From contig NZ_KK073874.1 in NCBI RefSeq assembly GCF_000585375.1, positions 6,912,894 to 6,976,893 on the forward strand: a stretch of 64,000 nt of DNA, read 5' to 3'. The notes below the pieces were generated by a model. It searched no databases. It worked only from the letters and a program-made list of their open reading frames with translations, and was not told the origin of the DNA. The DNA comes from Cryptosporangium arvum DSM 44712 (GTDB taxonomy: Bacteria > Actinomycetota > Actinomycetes > Mycobacteriales > Cryptosporangiaceae). Positions 18,483-26,150 of this stretch are shown here, in pieces. Numbering within the stretch: position 1 is the stretch's first letter; every line of letters starts with the position of its first letter. The position numbers and the translations under genes were made by a program.

Positions 18483-18563
18483 GTGACGACGCGAGGCACC
18501 CTCTTGGTCGCCCGCCTGCATGTCGACCTGCAGCGGGTGATCAGCGCTGCCTGTCCTAGCTGA
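18483..18563 (+). CDS. Actinobacterial cys leader peptide (sirA operon)
   Basis: 26-codon ORF, GTG at 18483 to TGA at 18561-18563. It carries VARLHVDLQRVISA followed by A-C-P-S, matching the conserved leader-peptide family and the divergent peptide before cysC. The Cys codon is the third before the stop codon. It lies 114 nt upstream of sirA. Probable role: sensing cysteinyl-tRNA supply to control sirA-cysH expression (inference). Confidence 0.8.
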   Translation: MTTRGTLLVARLHVDLQRVISAACPS

Positions 18564-18677
18564 CAGGTCCGCCGCGCCCCTCGTCCGTCTCTCGACCGTT
18601 TTCGGCCTCCAGCTCCCCGATGTCACCCGGGTGAGCGCCGCAGGCTGCGGTCCGACTCCCCTGTGAGGTAACCAGAG
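18564..18677 (+). promoter_or_regulatory. sirA leader region with hairpins
   Basis: 114 nt from the leader peptide stop to the sirA ATG. It can form TCACCCGGGTGA (perfect palindrome) and a CCGCAG/CTGCGG hairpin with a one-base loop before the GTGAGGTAACC near the start. No U-tract terminator is visible, so control by access to the sirA ribosome binding site is as likely as attenuation. Confidence 0.5.
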
Positions 18678-20345
18678 ATGCCTGCCCGTACCACTAGTGG
18701 TCGACCTCGCGGCCAGGGCCAGTGGGCCCTCGGCTACCGCGAGCCGCTCAACAAGAACGAGCAGATGAAGAAGGACTCGGACGGCCTGAGCGTCCGGGAC
18801 CGCATCATCAACATCTACGCGCACGGCGGGTTCGACTCGATCGACCCGCAGGACCTGCGTGGGCGGATGCGCTGGTACGGCCTCTACACCCAGCGCGCGC
18901 CCGGCATCCCCGGCGGCAAGACCGCGGTGCTGGAGCCCGAGGAGCTCGACGACCGCTACTTCATGCTGCGGGTGCGCATCGACGGCGGGCGGATGACGTC
19001 CGAGCAGCTGCGCACGATCGCCGGCATCTCATGCGAGTTCGGCCGGGACGTGGCCGACGTCACCGACCGGCAGAACATCCAGCTGCACTGGATCGCGATC
19101 GAGGACGTCCCCGAGATCTGGCGGCGGCTCGAGGGCGTCGGGCTCTCCACCACCGAGGCCTGCGGAGACACGCCACGCGTCATCCTCGGTTGTCCGCTGG
19201 CCGGCGAACTCGAGACCGACGTGCTCGACGCGACCGAGCCGCTGCGCAAGGTCGTCGACCGGTACATCGGCGACCCGGCGTTCTCGAACCTGCCGCGGAA
19301 GTTCAAGAGCTCGATCTCCGGCTGCGCCGAGCACTGCACGAACCACGAGATCAACGACGTCGGCTTCGTCGGTGTCATCGGCCCGGACGGGTCACCCGGC
19401 TACGACCTCTGGGTCGGCGGCGGGCTGTCCACGAACCCCCGGTTCGCCGAGCGGCTCGGCGTCTTCGTCCGGCCCGACCAGGTCGAGGCGGCCTGGGCCG
19501 GCGTAGTCGGCATCTTCCGCGACTACGGCTACCGCCGCTCCCGCACCCACGCCCGGCTCAAGTTCCTGCTGGCCGACTGGGGTCCGGAGAAGTTCCGCGA
19601 GGTGCTCGAGACCGAATACCTCCAGGAGAAGCTCCCGGACGGACCGGCACCGGCGAAGCCGATCCAGGACCAGCGTGACCACGTCGGGCTCACCCCGATG
19701 CGCAACGGGAAGCTGGCCGTGGGCTTCGCGCCGCGTGCCGGGCGGCTCTCCGGCTCGACGCTGACCGCGGTGGCCGACCTGGCCGACCGGCTCGGCGACG
19801 GGCGCGTCGCCGCCACCGCTCAGCAGAAGCTCGTGATCCTCGGCGTCGATTCCGCCGACGTGGACGAGCTGAGCGACGAGCTGGCCACCCACGACCTGCA
19901 GGTCAAGCCGAGCGCGTTCCGCCGCGGCACGATGGCCTGCACCGGGCTGGAGTTCTGCAAGCTGGCGATCGTCGAGACCAAGGCGCGCGCCGACGTGCTC
20001 TACCGGGAGCTGGAGAAGCGCCTGCCGGAGTTCGACGAGCCGCTCACGATCAACATCAACGGCTGCCCGAACTCGTGCGCCCGGTTCCAGACCGCCGACG
20101 TCGGCTTCAAGGGCTCGATGGTGCGCGACGACGACGGGAACATGGTCGAGGGCTTCCAGGTGCACCTCGGCGGTCACTTCGGCGCCGAGGCGGCGTTCGG
20201 CCGCAAGTTCCGTGGCCTCAAGGTCACCGCGGACGGGATGCCCGACTACGTCGAGCGGATCCTGCGGGTGTACCTGGAGCGCCGCGAGCCCGGTGAGCGG
20301 TTCGCGGCGTACGTGGCCCGGGCCGAGGAGGCCTGGCTCCTGTGA
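18678..20345 (+). CDS. sirA: Ferredoxin-dependent sulfite reductase
   Basis: 555-residue sirohaem/[4Fe-4S] reductase that takes sulfite to sulfide. Two nitrite/sulfite reductase half-domain repeats are present; the cluster Cys ligands are in ACTGLEFCKLAI and NGCPNSC in the C-terminal half. The pattern RWYGLYTQR (Tyr70) and TTEACGDTPR (Cys162) matches the Tyr69-Cys161 covalent pair of M. tuberculosis SirA/NirA, which favours sulfite over nitrite reductase; adjacent cysH agrees. Start ATG 18678. Stop overlaps the next small gene. Confidence 0.95.
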   Translation: MPARTTSGRPRGQGQWALGYREPLNKNEQMKKDSDGLSVRDRIINIYAHGGFDSIDPQDLRGRMRWYGLYTQRAPGIPGGKTAVLEPEELDDRYFMLRVRIDGGRMTSEQLRTIAGISCEFGRDVADVTDRQNIQLHWIAIEDVPEIWRRLEGVGLSTTEACGDTPRVILGCPLAGELETDVLDATEPLRKVVDRYIGDPAFSNLPRKFKSSISGCAEHCTNHEINDVGFVGVIGPDGSPGYDLWVGGGLSTNPRFAERLGVFVRPDQVEAAWAGVVGIFRDYGYRRSRTHARLKFLLADWGPEKFREVLETEYLQEKLPDGPAPAKPIQDQRDHVGLTPMRNGKLAVGFAPRAGRLSGSTLTAVADLADRLGDGRVAATAQQKLVILGVDSADVDELSDELATHDLQVKPSAFRRGTMACTGLEFCKLAIVETKARADVLYRELEKRLPEFDEPLTININGCPNSCARFQTADVGFKGSMVRDDDGNMVEGFQVHLGGHFGAEAAFGRKFRGLKVTADGMPDYVERILRVYLERREPGERFAAYVARAEEAWLL

Positions 20346-20509
20346 GCGAGCGGGCCGCGCCGTTCTACTGCCCCTACTGCGGTGACGAGGACATCCGTCC
20401 CGATGGTGAGCACCACGGTCAGTGGCGCTGCGGTGCCTGCACGCGCGTGTGGACGTTGAAGTACGTCGGCTTGGGCCGTCCGTCGTTAGAGCAGGAGGAG
20501 GCGCGATGA
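20342..20509 (+). CDS. Small zinc-ribbon protein of the sir-cysH operon
   Basis: 55 residues with two CxxC pairs, FYCPYCGDED and WRCGACTRVW, which should bind one zinc (or possibly an Fe-S cluster). The GTG at 20342 overlaps the sirA stop and its own TGA overlaps the cysH ATG (ATGA), so translation of all three is coupled. A similar small protein sits between sulfite reductase and cysH in streptomycetes; its function is not known. An electron-transfer or assembly role for SirA or CysH is only a guess. Confidence 0.85.
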   Translation: MSERAAPFYCPYCGDEDIRPDGEHHGQWRCGACTRVWTLKYVGLGRPSLEQEEAR

Positions 20510-21201
20510 CCCTCGAGGTCACTGATCTGCGTGGGCTGGCCGATTCCGCGGCGGCCGAGCTCGAGGGTGCGCACCCGATCGAGGTCATGCGCTGGGCCGG
20601 CGAGACGTTCGGCGACCGGCTCTGCCTGACCTCGTCGATGGGTGACGCGGTGCTCGCGACGCTGGCCGCCGAGGCGGTGCCCGGTATCGACGTGGTGTTC
20701 CTGGACACCGGCTACCACTTCGCGGAGACCCTGCAGACGCGCGACCGGGTCGCCGCCGAGCTCGACGTGAACGTCGTGACGGTCAAGCCGGAGCTCACGG
20801 TCGCGCAGCAGAACATCCAGTTCGGGCAGAGCCTGTACGCGCGTGACTCGGACGCCTGCTGCGGGATGCGGAAGGTCGAGCCGCTCGACCGCGGGCTGGC
20901 GCCGTACGACGCGTGGGCGTCGGGGCTGCGCCGGGACGAGTCGTACGCGCGCCGGCACACGCCGGTGGTCGGGGTCGACGCCCGGCGCAACAAGATCAAG
21001 GTGAACCCGCTGGCGTGCTGGACGCAGGCCGACGTCGACCGGTTCGTCGCCGAGCGGGGAGTGATCATCAACCCGCTCGTCGACCGGGGCTTCCTGTCGA
21101 TCGGGTGCGCGCCGTGCACGCGTCCGGTGCAGCTCGGGGAGGACTCACGGTCCGGTCGGTGGTCCGGGTCCGAGAAGACGGAGTGCGGGATCCACCTCTG
21201 A
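20506..21201 (+). CDS. cysH: APS reductase, [4Fe-4S] type
   Basis: 231-residue PP-loop reductase converting adenosine 5'-phosphosulfate to sulfite with thioredoxin. Phosphate-binding segment SSMGDAVLA and VVFLDTGYHFAET; the four cluster cysteines are present as DACCGMRK and GCAPCTR, marking the APS rather than PAPS type. The C-terminal KTECGIH holds the catalytic Cys. Start ATG 20506 by overlap with the zinc-ribbon gene. Completes APS to sulfite to sulfide with sirA. Confidence 0.95.
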   Translation: MTLEVTDLRGLADSAAAELEGAHPIEVMRWAGETFGDRLCLTSSMGDAVLATLAAEAVPGIDVVFLDTGYHFAETLQTRDRVAAELDVNVVTVKPELTVAQQNIQFGQSLYARDSDACCGMRKVEPLDRGLAPYDAWASGLRRDESYARRHTPVVGVDARRNKIKVNPLACWTQADVDRFVAERGVIINPLVDRGFLSIGCAPCTRPVQLGEDSRSGRWSGSEKTECGIHL

Positions 21202-21258
21202 GTCACCCCTCAGGGAGGACACAGGGAGCTCACAGCTTTCCGAGCGATCGTTGCAGAC

Positions 21259-22767
21259 ATGGACGAATCGCACCGCTCACCCGCAGCCGGCGGTGACCAG
21301 GCCGGCACCCCGTCGACCCCCACCCCGGGGACACCGGACTCGCTCGGGAACCCGCGCCCCTCGGACGCGTCCTCCCCCTGGGCGGCACCCCAGCCGCCCG
21401 TTTCCTCCCCCACCTCTTCTCCGGTCGAGGGCACGCCGCCCCCCGCGGCGTCCTCGGCGGCACCCTCGGCTCCGGCCGAGCCGGCCGGGTACTTCACCGG
21501 CCCGGCCGCGTTCACCTCGGGGCCGCACGGCACCGAGTCCCCCGTCGGCCCGGCGTACGACTCCGGGCCGCACCGGGGCGGGGCGCAGCCGACCGGCGCA
21601 CACCAGACCGGGCCGTTCCCCGCGTGGACCTCGGGCGGTGCGTACGGGCACCCGGTCGGCACGATGGCGCCACCGGCGAAGCGCCGGGGGCCGCTGGCCG
21701 TGGCGATCGCCGGTGGAGCGCTGGTGCTCGCGCTCGTCGCCGGCGGTACCGGTGCCGCGGTCGGCGTCGCGGTGAGCGACCACTCGGGCAGCGGCGTCAC
21801 GATCAACCAGGAGTCCGGCACCGCGGTCACGAAGGCCGGCGAGGCCGGCACCGTGGAGGCCGCCGCCGCGACCGCGCTCAAGAGCGTCGTCACGATCCAG
21901 GTCACCGCCAACTCGGGTGCCGGCACCGGATCCGGCGTCGTCCTCGACTCCTCCGGCCACATCGTCACCAACAACCACGTGGTCGAGGCCGCGGCCGACG
22001 GCGGCACGATCACCGTCACGCTGGCCGGGGGCGAGACCCGCACCGCGACGATCGTCGGGCGTGACCCGTCGTCGGACATCGCGGTGATCAAGCTCACCGA
22101 CACGGCCGGGATCACCCCGGCGACCTTCGCCCGGTCCTCGACGGTCAAGACCGGGCAGACCGTGCTCGCCGTCGGCGCCCCGCTCGGCCTGTCGAACACC
22201 GTCACCGAGGGCATCGTCAGCGCGCTCAACCGCCCGGTGCGCACCGGCTCGTCGGCCGACCAGAACACCGTCCTCGACGCCGTGCAGACCGACGCCGCGA
22301 TCAACCCCGGTAACTCCGGCGGCGCGCTCGTCGACCTCTCCGGCCGGGTGATCGGCATCAACTCGGCGATCGCCACCGTCTCGAGCGGCTCGTCCGGCGG
22401 GCAGGACAGCCAGTCCGGCAACATCGGCGTCGGCTTCGCGATCCCCTCCGACACCGCGCTGAACGTCGCGAAGCAGCTGATCGAGGACGGCACCGCCGAG
22501 CACGCGGCGCTGGGTGTCAGCGCCCAGGACACGCAGAGCGGGACCGGCGCGCAGATCGCCCAGGTCAGCAGCGGCTCGGCGGCGGACAAGGCCGGTCTGC
22601 GGGCCGGCGACGTGGTCACCGCGATCGACGACCGGAAGGTGACCGACACCGACGGGCTCGTCGCGGCCGTCCGGGCGCACAACCCCGGCGACGCGGTGAC
22701 GGTGACCTACCAGCGGGGCGGGCGGTCCGCCACGGCCACCGTGGCCCTCACCAGCAGCGCGACCTGA
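21259..22767 (+). CDS. Membrane-anchored HtrA/DegP-like serine protease
   Basis: 502 residues: about 140 residues of Pro/Ser/Gly-rich cytoplasmic tail, one membrane segment (about 145-170), a trypsin-like domain with catalytic His240 (HIVTNNHVV), Asp273 (SSDIAVIKL) and Ser353 (GNSGGAL), and a C-terminal PDZ domain (about 405-500, with GLRAGDVVTAIDDRKV). This is the PepD/HtrA layout of actinobacteria used in envelope protein quality control. Stands alone, 57 nt after cysH, with a terminator hairpin downstream. Start ATG 21259 (MDESHR). Confidence 0.93.
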   Translation: MDESHRSPAAGGDQAGTPSTPTPGTPDSLGNPRPSDASSPWAAPQPPVSSPTSSPVEGTPPPAASSAAPSAPAEPAGYFTGPAAFTSGPHGTESPVGPAYDSGPHRGGAQPTGAHQTGPFPAWTSGGAYGHPVGTMAPPAKRRGPLAVAIAGGALVLALVAGGTGAAVGVAVSDHSGSGVTINQESGTAVTKAGEAGTVEAAAATALKSVVTIQVTANSGAGTGSGVVLDSSGHIVTNNHVVEAAADGGTITVTLAGGETRTATIVGRDPSSDIAVIKLTDTAGITPATFARSSTVKTGQTVLAVGAPLGLSNTVTEGIVSALNRPVRTGSSADQNTVLDAVQTDAAINPGNSGGALVDLSGRVIGINSAIATVSSGSSGGQDSQSGNIGVGFAIPSDTALNVAKQLIEDGTAEHAALGVSAQDTQSGTGAQIAQVSSGSAADKAGLRAGDVVTAIDDRKVTDTDGLVAAVRAHNPGDAVTVTYQRGGRSATATVALTSSAT

Positions 22768-22815
22768 CCCGGACCCCCGCGCTGCGAACCCGGGCGGCGT
22801 CCCCTTCGCCGCCCT

Positions 22816-22854
22816 CGCGTGCCCCACACCCCGAACCCGGGGGTGGGGCACGCG
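22816..22854. terminator. Hairpin downstream of the HtrA gene
   Basis: Inverted repeat CGCGTGCCCCAC ... GTGGGGCACGCG with extra C/G pairs inside the stem, between the convergent HtrA and acyltransferase genes; can serve both strands. Confidence 0.65.
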
Positions 22855-22856
22855 GT

Positions 22857-22911
22857 TTCCCGGGCCCACGACGGGTTTCCGGGGTCGAATCGGCCGTCGT
22901 AGGCCCGGGAA
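22857..22911. repeat. Long inverted repeat, related to one at 47311-47365
   Basis: Arms of 18 bp (22857-22874 and 22894-22911) starting TTCCCGGGCC with one mismatch and a 19-nt loop. A related sequence, sharing the CGTC(G/A)TAGGCCCGGGA core, lies in another convergent gap near 47310-47370. Confidence 0.6.
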
Positions 22912-22926
22912 GCGTCGTAGGGCCGG

Positions 22927-24288
22927 TCAGCTGCGGCCGGCCGCCCGGACGAGGGCCCAGCCGAGGCCGAGCGCCACGAGGCCGATCCAGGCGGTCACCG
23001 GCACCACCACGAGGTGCGCGGTCCGCTCGGCCAGCATCCCGTTGAGGCCGGTCACCGCGACCACGAGCATCCCGAACGTCGCCAGCACCACCCCGGTGGC
23101 CGCGCCGACCCCGTCCAGCGACCGGCTCCGCGAAGCCACCCCGGCCCCTGGGGAAGCCACCGCGGCCCCCGGCGAGGACGGGGCCCGCCCCGGGCGCTCG
23201 AACCGGCGGAAGACCAGCACCAGCGGGAGAAGCAGCGCGGCCAGCACGGCGAGCCACACCGGGCGGGTGACCCACCACAGCGCACCCCCGGGAGCCGGCG
23301 TCGGCAGCCCCACCGACACCGCTGCCGCCAGCGCGAACAGCGCCGTCAGGTGCCACAGGAACACCGTCATGACGACGCCGTTGGCCGCGACGACGCTCGT
23401 CCACACGGACGGACGCGCCAGCCACCGCGTCACCGGCCGCCGGGCCAGCACGACCAGACCGGTGAGCCAGGCCCCGTGCGCCACCAGCGCCAGCGTCGGC
23501 GGGTTCATGTTCGAGACGCCCGCGCCGGGCAGCCCCACCATCGATACCGGGTACCAGCCCAGCACCACCGTGAGCGTCACCGTGGAGACCAGGCCGCCGA
23601 GCACGAGGCCCACCCCCACCCGCCGGGTCAGCACGCCGTCGGCGTAGAGGAAGCCCAGCTGGTGCGCGGCCAGCCAGACCAGCGCCACGTTCAGCGCCCC
23701 GACCGCCTCGACGTCGCCGAGCAGCCGGATCGCGTCCACGACCCCGGCCGCGGCGACCAGGGCGACCGGAACCCGGACGCCCCACCGCCGGTGCGCGGCG
23801 TACATCAGCGGCGCCAGCCCGACGACCCCGAGGTACACCCCGAGGAACCAGAGCGGCTGCACGATCGTCCGGGTCGCCAGGCGGAGCACCTCGCTCGACT
23901 GCCAGCCGGCCAGCTCGGTCGCGGCCGCCACCGACGCCCAGACGGCCAGGAACACCGCGGTGGGCGCGAGCAGACGACGCAGCCGGGCGGCGACGAACGC
24001 CGCGTACGTCCGTCGTCGCGAGGTCAGCGCGGCCGCGTGCGCGGCTCCGCCGACCAGGAAGAACAGCGGCATCACCTGGAAGATCCAGGTCAACCCCTGG
24101 GCCGCGGGCAACGACGCGAGCACGTTCCCGGCGCGCAGCTGCCCGTCGTCGACGCTGAGCGTGAGCATCGACCAGTGACCGACGACCACCACACCGATCG
24201 AGACGACACGCAGGAGGTCGACGTAGCGGTCGCGGGTCGCCGGGGTGGCCGCGGCGAGCTCGGCCGCCGACAGACTCGAGGTTGTCAT
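22927..24288 (-). CDS. Acyltransferase family 3 membrane protein
   Basis: 453-residue protein with about ten hydrophobic segments. The N-terminal RYVDLLRVVSIGVVVVGHW holds the family's conserved Arg and His, and FFLVGGAAHA, LWFLGVYLGVV and VFLWHLTALF are typical acyltransferase-3 segments. Such proteins O-acylate sugars, lipids or peptidoglycan; the target is unknown. It stands outside the carotenoid region by orientation, but acylation of a carotenoid glycoside cannot be excluded. Start ATG 24288 (MTTSSLSAAE), divergent from the YbaK gene. Confidence 0.85.
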   Translation of the reverse strand: MTTSSLSAAELAAATPATRDRYVDLLRVVSIGVVVVGHWSMLTLSVDDGQLRAGNVLASLPAAQGLTWIFQVMPLFFLVGGAAHAAALTSRRRTYAAFVAARLRRLLAPTAVFLAVWASVAAATELAGWQSSEVLRLATRTIVQPLWFLGVYLGVVGLAPLMYAAHRRWGVRVPVALVAAAGVVDAIRLLGDVEAVGALNVALVWLAAHQLGFLYADGVLTRRVGVGLVLGGLVSTVTLTVVLGWYPVSMVGLPGAGVSNMNPPTLALVAHGAWLTGLVVLARRPVTRWLARPSVWTSVVAANGVVMTVFLWHLTALFALAAAVSVGLPTPAPGGALWWVTRPVWLAVLAALLLPLVLVFRRFERPGRAPSSPGAAVASPGAGVASRSRSLDGVGAATGVVLATFGMLVVAVTGLNGMLAERTAHLVVVPVTAWIGLVALGLGWALVRAAGRS

Positions 24289-24347
24289 GCGTCCACGGTC
24301 CCGGCTCGCCGACGGGCAACGCAGAGCAGAACTACTCGGAAACCGCC

Positions 24348-24854
24348 ATGATGTCGGCCATGACCACGACATCCACGACGTCCGAGCCCGTCCACCCGAA
24401 CGTCGCGGCCGTCAACGCCGTCCTCGAGGCGTTCGGCTCGGCGAACCGCGTCCGGATCCTGCCGGACGCCGCACGCACCGCGGCGCAGGCGGCCGAGGCA
24501 CTCGGTGTGACCGTGGGGCAGATCGCGAACTCGCTGATCTTCGACGCCGACGGCGTGCCGCTGCTGGTGCTCGCGTCCGGTGCGCACCGGGTCGACACCG
24601 CGATGGTGGCCGCGCTGGTCGAGGTGGAGACGGTCCGCCGCGCGAGCCCGGAGTTCGTCCGCGACGCCACCGGTCAGGCCATCGGCGGCGTGGCCCCGGT
24701 CGGGCACCCGACCCGCGTGCGCACGCTCGTCGACGTCGCGCTCGCGGCCTACGACACGGTGTGGGCCGCCGGCGGTATCCCGCACGCGGTTTTCCCCACC
24801 ACCTATGACGAACTGCTGCGAATCACCGGTGGTGTCGCGGCCGAGGTCGCCTGA
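24348..24854 (+). CDS. YbaK/EbsC-type aminoacyl-tRNA deacylase
   Basis: 168-residue trans-editing protein of the YbaK/ProX superfamily, which hydrolyses mischarged tRNAs. Conserved TVGQIANSLIFDADG (active-site Lys position replaced by Asn-Ser in this version), GAHRVDTAMV, ATGQAIGGVAPVGHP and the C-terminal PTTYDELLRITGG. Three Met codons (24348, 24351, 24360) are possible starts; none has a strong ribosome binding site. Not obviously linked to the carotenoid genes that follow. Confidence 0.87.
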   Translation: MMSAMTTTSTTSEPVHPNVAAVNAVLEAFGSANRVRILPDAARTAAQAAEALGVTVGQIANSLIFDADGVPLLVLASGAHRVDTAMVAALVEVETVRRASPEFVRDATGQAIGGVAPVGHPTRVRTLVDVALAAYDTVWAAGGIPHAVFPTTYDELLRITGGVAAEVA

Positions 24855-24879
24855 CGCTGCCGTTCGCCACGCCCACCCG

Positions 24880-24885
24880 TAGGCT
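24880..24885 (+). promoter_or_regulatory. Leaderless promoter -10 for the crtA-like operon
   Basis: TAGGCT, 6 nt before the ATG at 24892, with no ribosome binding site: expected for a leaderless mRNA covering the four coupled genes that follow. Confidence 0.6.
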
Positions 24886-24891
24886 GACGAC

Positions 24892-25599
24892 ATGCCATCC
24901 CCGGCCGTCGTCACCGTCCACGTGTGGAACGTGCCGAACCGCCGGGTTCCGGCCGCGTTGACCCGGATGGCCACCGACCGGCTGCGCCTCAAGCGGGTGC
25001 CGGGGCTGCGGTTCGCGCGCCTGCTGGGCACCGGCCACGGCGACACGTTCACGATCCGGGACGCGGATCCGAACCGCTGGGCGCTGCTGGCCACCTGGGG
25101 GTCGGAGGCCGAGGCGGCGGCGTTCGAGCGCGCGCCCACCGCGAGAGGCTGGGACCGCCTGGCCGACGAGCGGTGGCGGGTCGAGCTGACCCCGCTGGCC
25201 TCACACGGCCGCTGGTCGCGCCGGGAGCCGTTCGGCGCCCCCACCCCGCGTAAGTGGGAGGGTCCGGTCGCCGCGCTGACCCGGGCGCGCCTGTCGGCGC
25301 GGAAAGCGGTCAGGTTCTGGCGCGCGGTGCCGCCGGTGGCGTCGGCGTTGGACGACCATCGCAAGGACGGCGGCCTGCGGGCCGCGATCGGCGTCGGCGA
25401 GGCCCCGGCCGGTTGGCAGGGCACGCTGAGCGTCTGGCGGAGCGCGGACGACCTCCGCGCGTTCGCGTACCAGGGAGCCGCCCACGTGGCGGCGATCCGT
25501 AGAACTAAGGAGACCGGGTGGTACGCCGAGGAACTCTTCGCCCGTTTCGGCGTGGTGCGGGCGGACGGCTCGCTGGACGGCAGAGATCCGCTGACGTGA
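24892..25599 (+). CDS. CrtA-like (spheroidene monooxygenase family) protein
   Basis: 235 residues resembling the spheroidene monooxygenase CrtA family, which adds oxygen at C-2 of acyclic carotenoid ends. Typical stretches: PLASHGRWSRREPFG, VAALTRARLS, FWRAVPPVASAL, AAIGVGEAPAGWQGTLSVW, AYQGAAHVAAIR and GWYAEELFARFGV. Next to CruF-like, glycosyltransferase and desaturase genes, so a 2-keto or 2-hydroxy modification is predicted. First gene of a run coupled by GTGA/ATGA overlaps. Identification is by pattern memory; substrate not shown. Confidence 0.78.
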   Translation: MPSPAVVTVHVWNVPNRRVPAALTRMATDRLRLKRVPGLRFARLLGTGHGDTFTIRDADPNRWALLATWGSEAEAAAFERAPTARGWDRLADERWRVELTPLASHGRWSRREPFGAPTPRKWEGPVAALTRARLSARKAVRFWRAVPPVASALDDHRKDGGLRAAIGVGEAPAGWQGTLSVWRSADDLRAFAYQGAAHVAAIRRTKETGWYAEELFARFGVVRADGSLDGRDPLT

Positions 25600-26150
25600 C
25601 CCCGCTGACCCCGGTGCGCTGGTCCGCCCGCGACGTCGTCTCCCACCTCGACGAGGTGCTCAACGTCTACGGCTCCGCGATGAACTACTCCCCCAGCCTG
25701 GTCGAAGGCCGGCGGGGCATCCTCGTGGCGCACACCCGGCGGCCGGAGTTCCGCGCCGTCGGCACGTTCGACGCGGAGGGCCACGTCGTCGGGTTCGGGT
25801 ACGGCTACCGGGGCGAGCCGGGCCAGTGGTGGCACGAGCACGTGCGTTCGCGCCTGGATCCGAACGGATACCGGGCCTGGCTCTCGGACTGCTTCGAGGT
25901 CGTCGAGCTGCACGTCGCGCCGGGCGTCCAGGGCCAGGGCATCGGGGAGAAGCAGATCCGGCTGCTGCTCGAGGGCGTGAACCGGCGCACCACGGCGCTG
26001 TCGACGCCCGAGGGCGGCGAGTCCAGGGCCTGGAAGCTGTACCGGCGCCTCGGGTTCCTCGACGTGCTGCGCGACGTCGTGTTCCCCGGTGACGACCGGC
26101 CGTTCGCGGTGCTCGGGCGAGGACTCCCGCTCGACGACCCGACACCGTGA
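25596..26150 (+). CDS. GNAT family N-acetyltransferase
   Basis: 184 residues with the GNAT acetyl-CoA loop VAPGVQGQGIGEKQIRLLL and a C-terminal AWKLYRRLGFLDV. GTG at 25596 overlaps the crtA-like stop; its own stop overlaps the CruF-like start. Substrate unknown. Its lodging inside tightly coupled carotenoid genes suggests either acylation of a pathway product or an unrelated hitchhiker; nothing in the sequence decides. Confidence 0.82.
   Translation: MTPLTPVRWSARDVVSHLDEVLNVYGSAMNYSPSLVEGRRGILVAHTRRPEFRAVGTFDAEGHVVGFGYGYRGEPGQWWHEHVRSRLDPNGYRAWLSDCFEVVELHVAPGVQGQGIGEKQIRLLLEGVNRRTTALSTPEGGESRAWKLYRRLGFLDVLRDVVFPGDDRPFAVLGRGLPLDDPTP

Noticed and set aside
18017-18677. SAM or T-box riboswitch between the cys operons
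   Set aside because: No conserved SAM-I/II/IV or T-box core could be matched; the leader peptides explain the region better.
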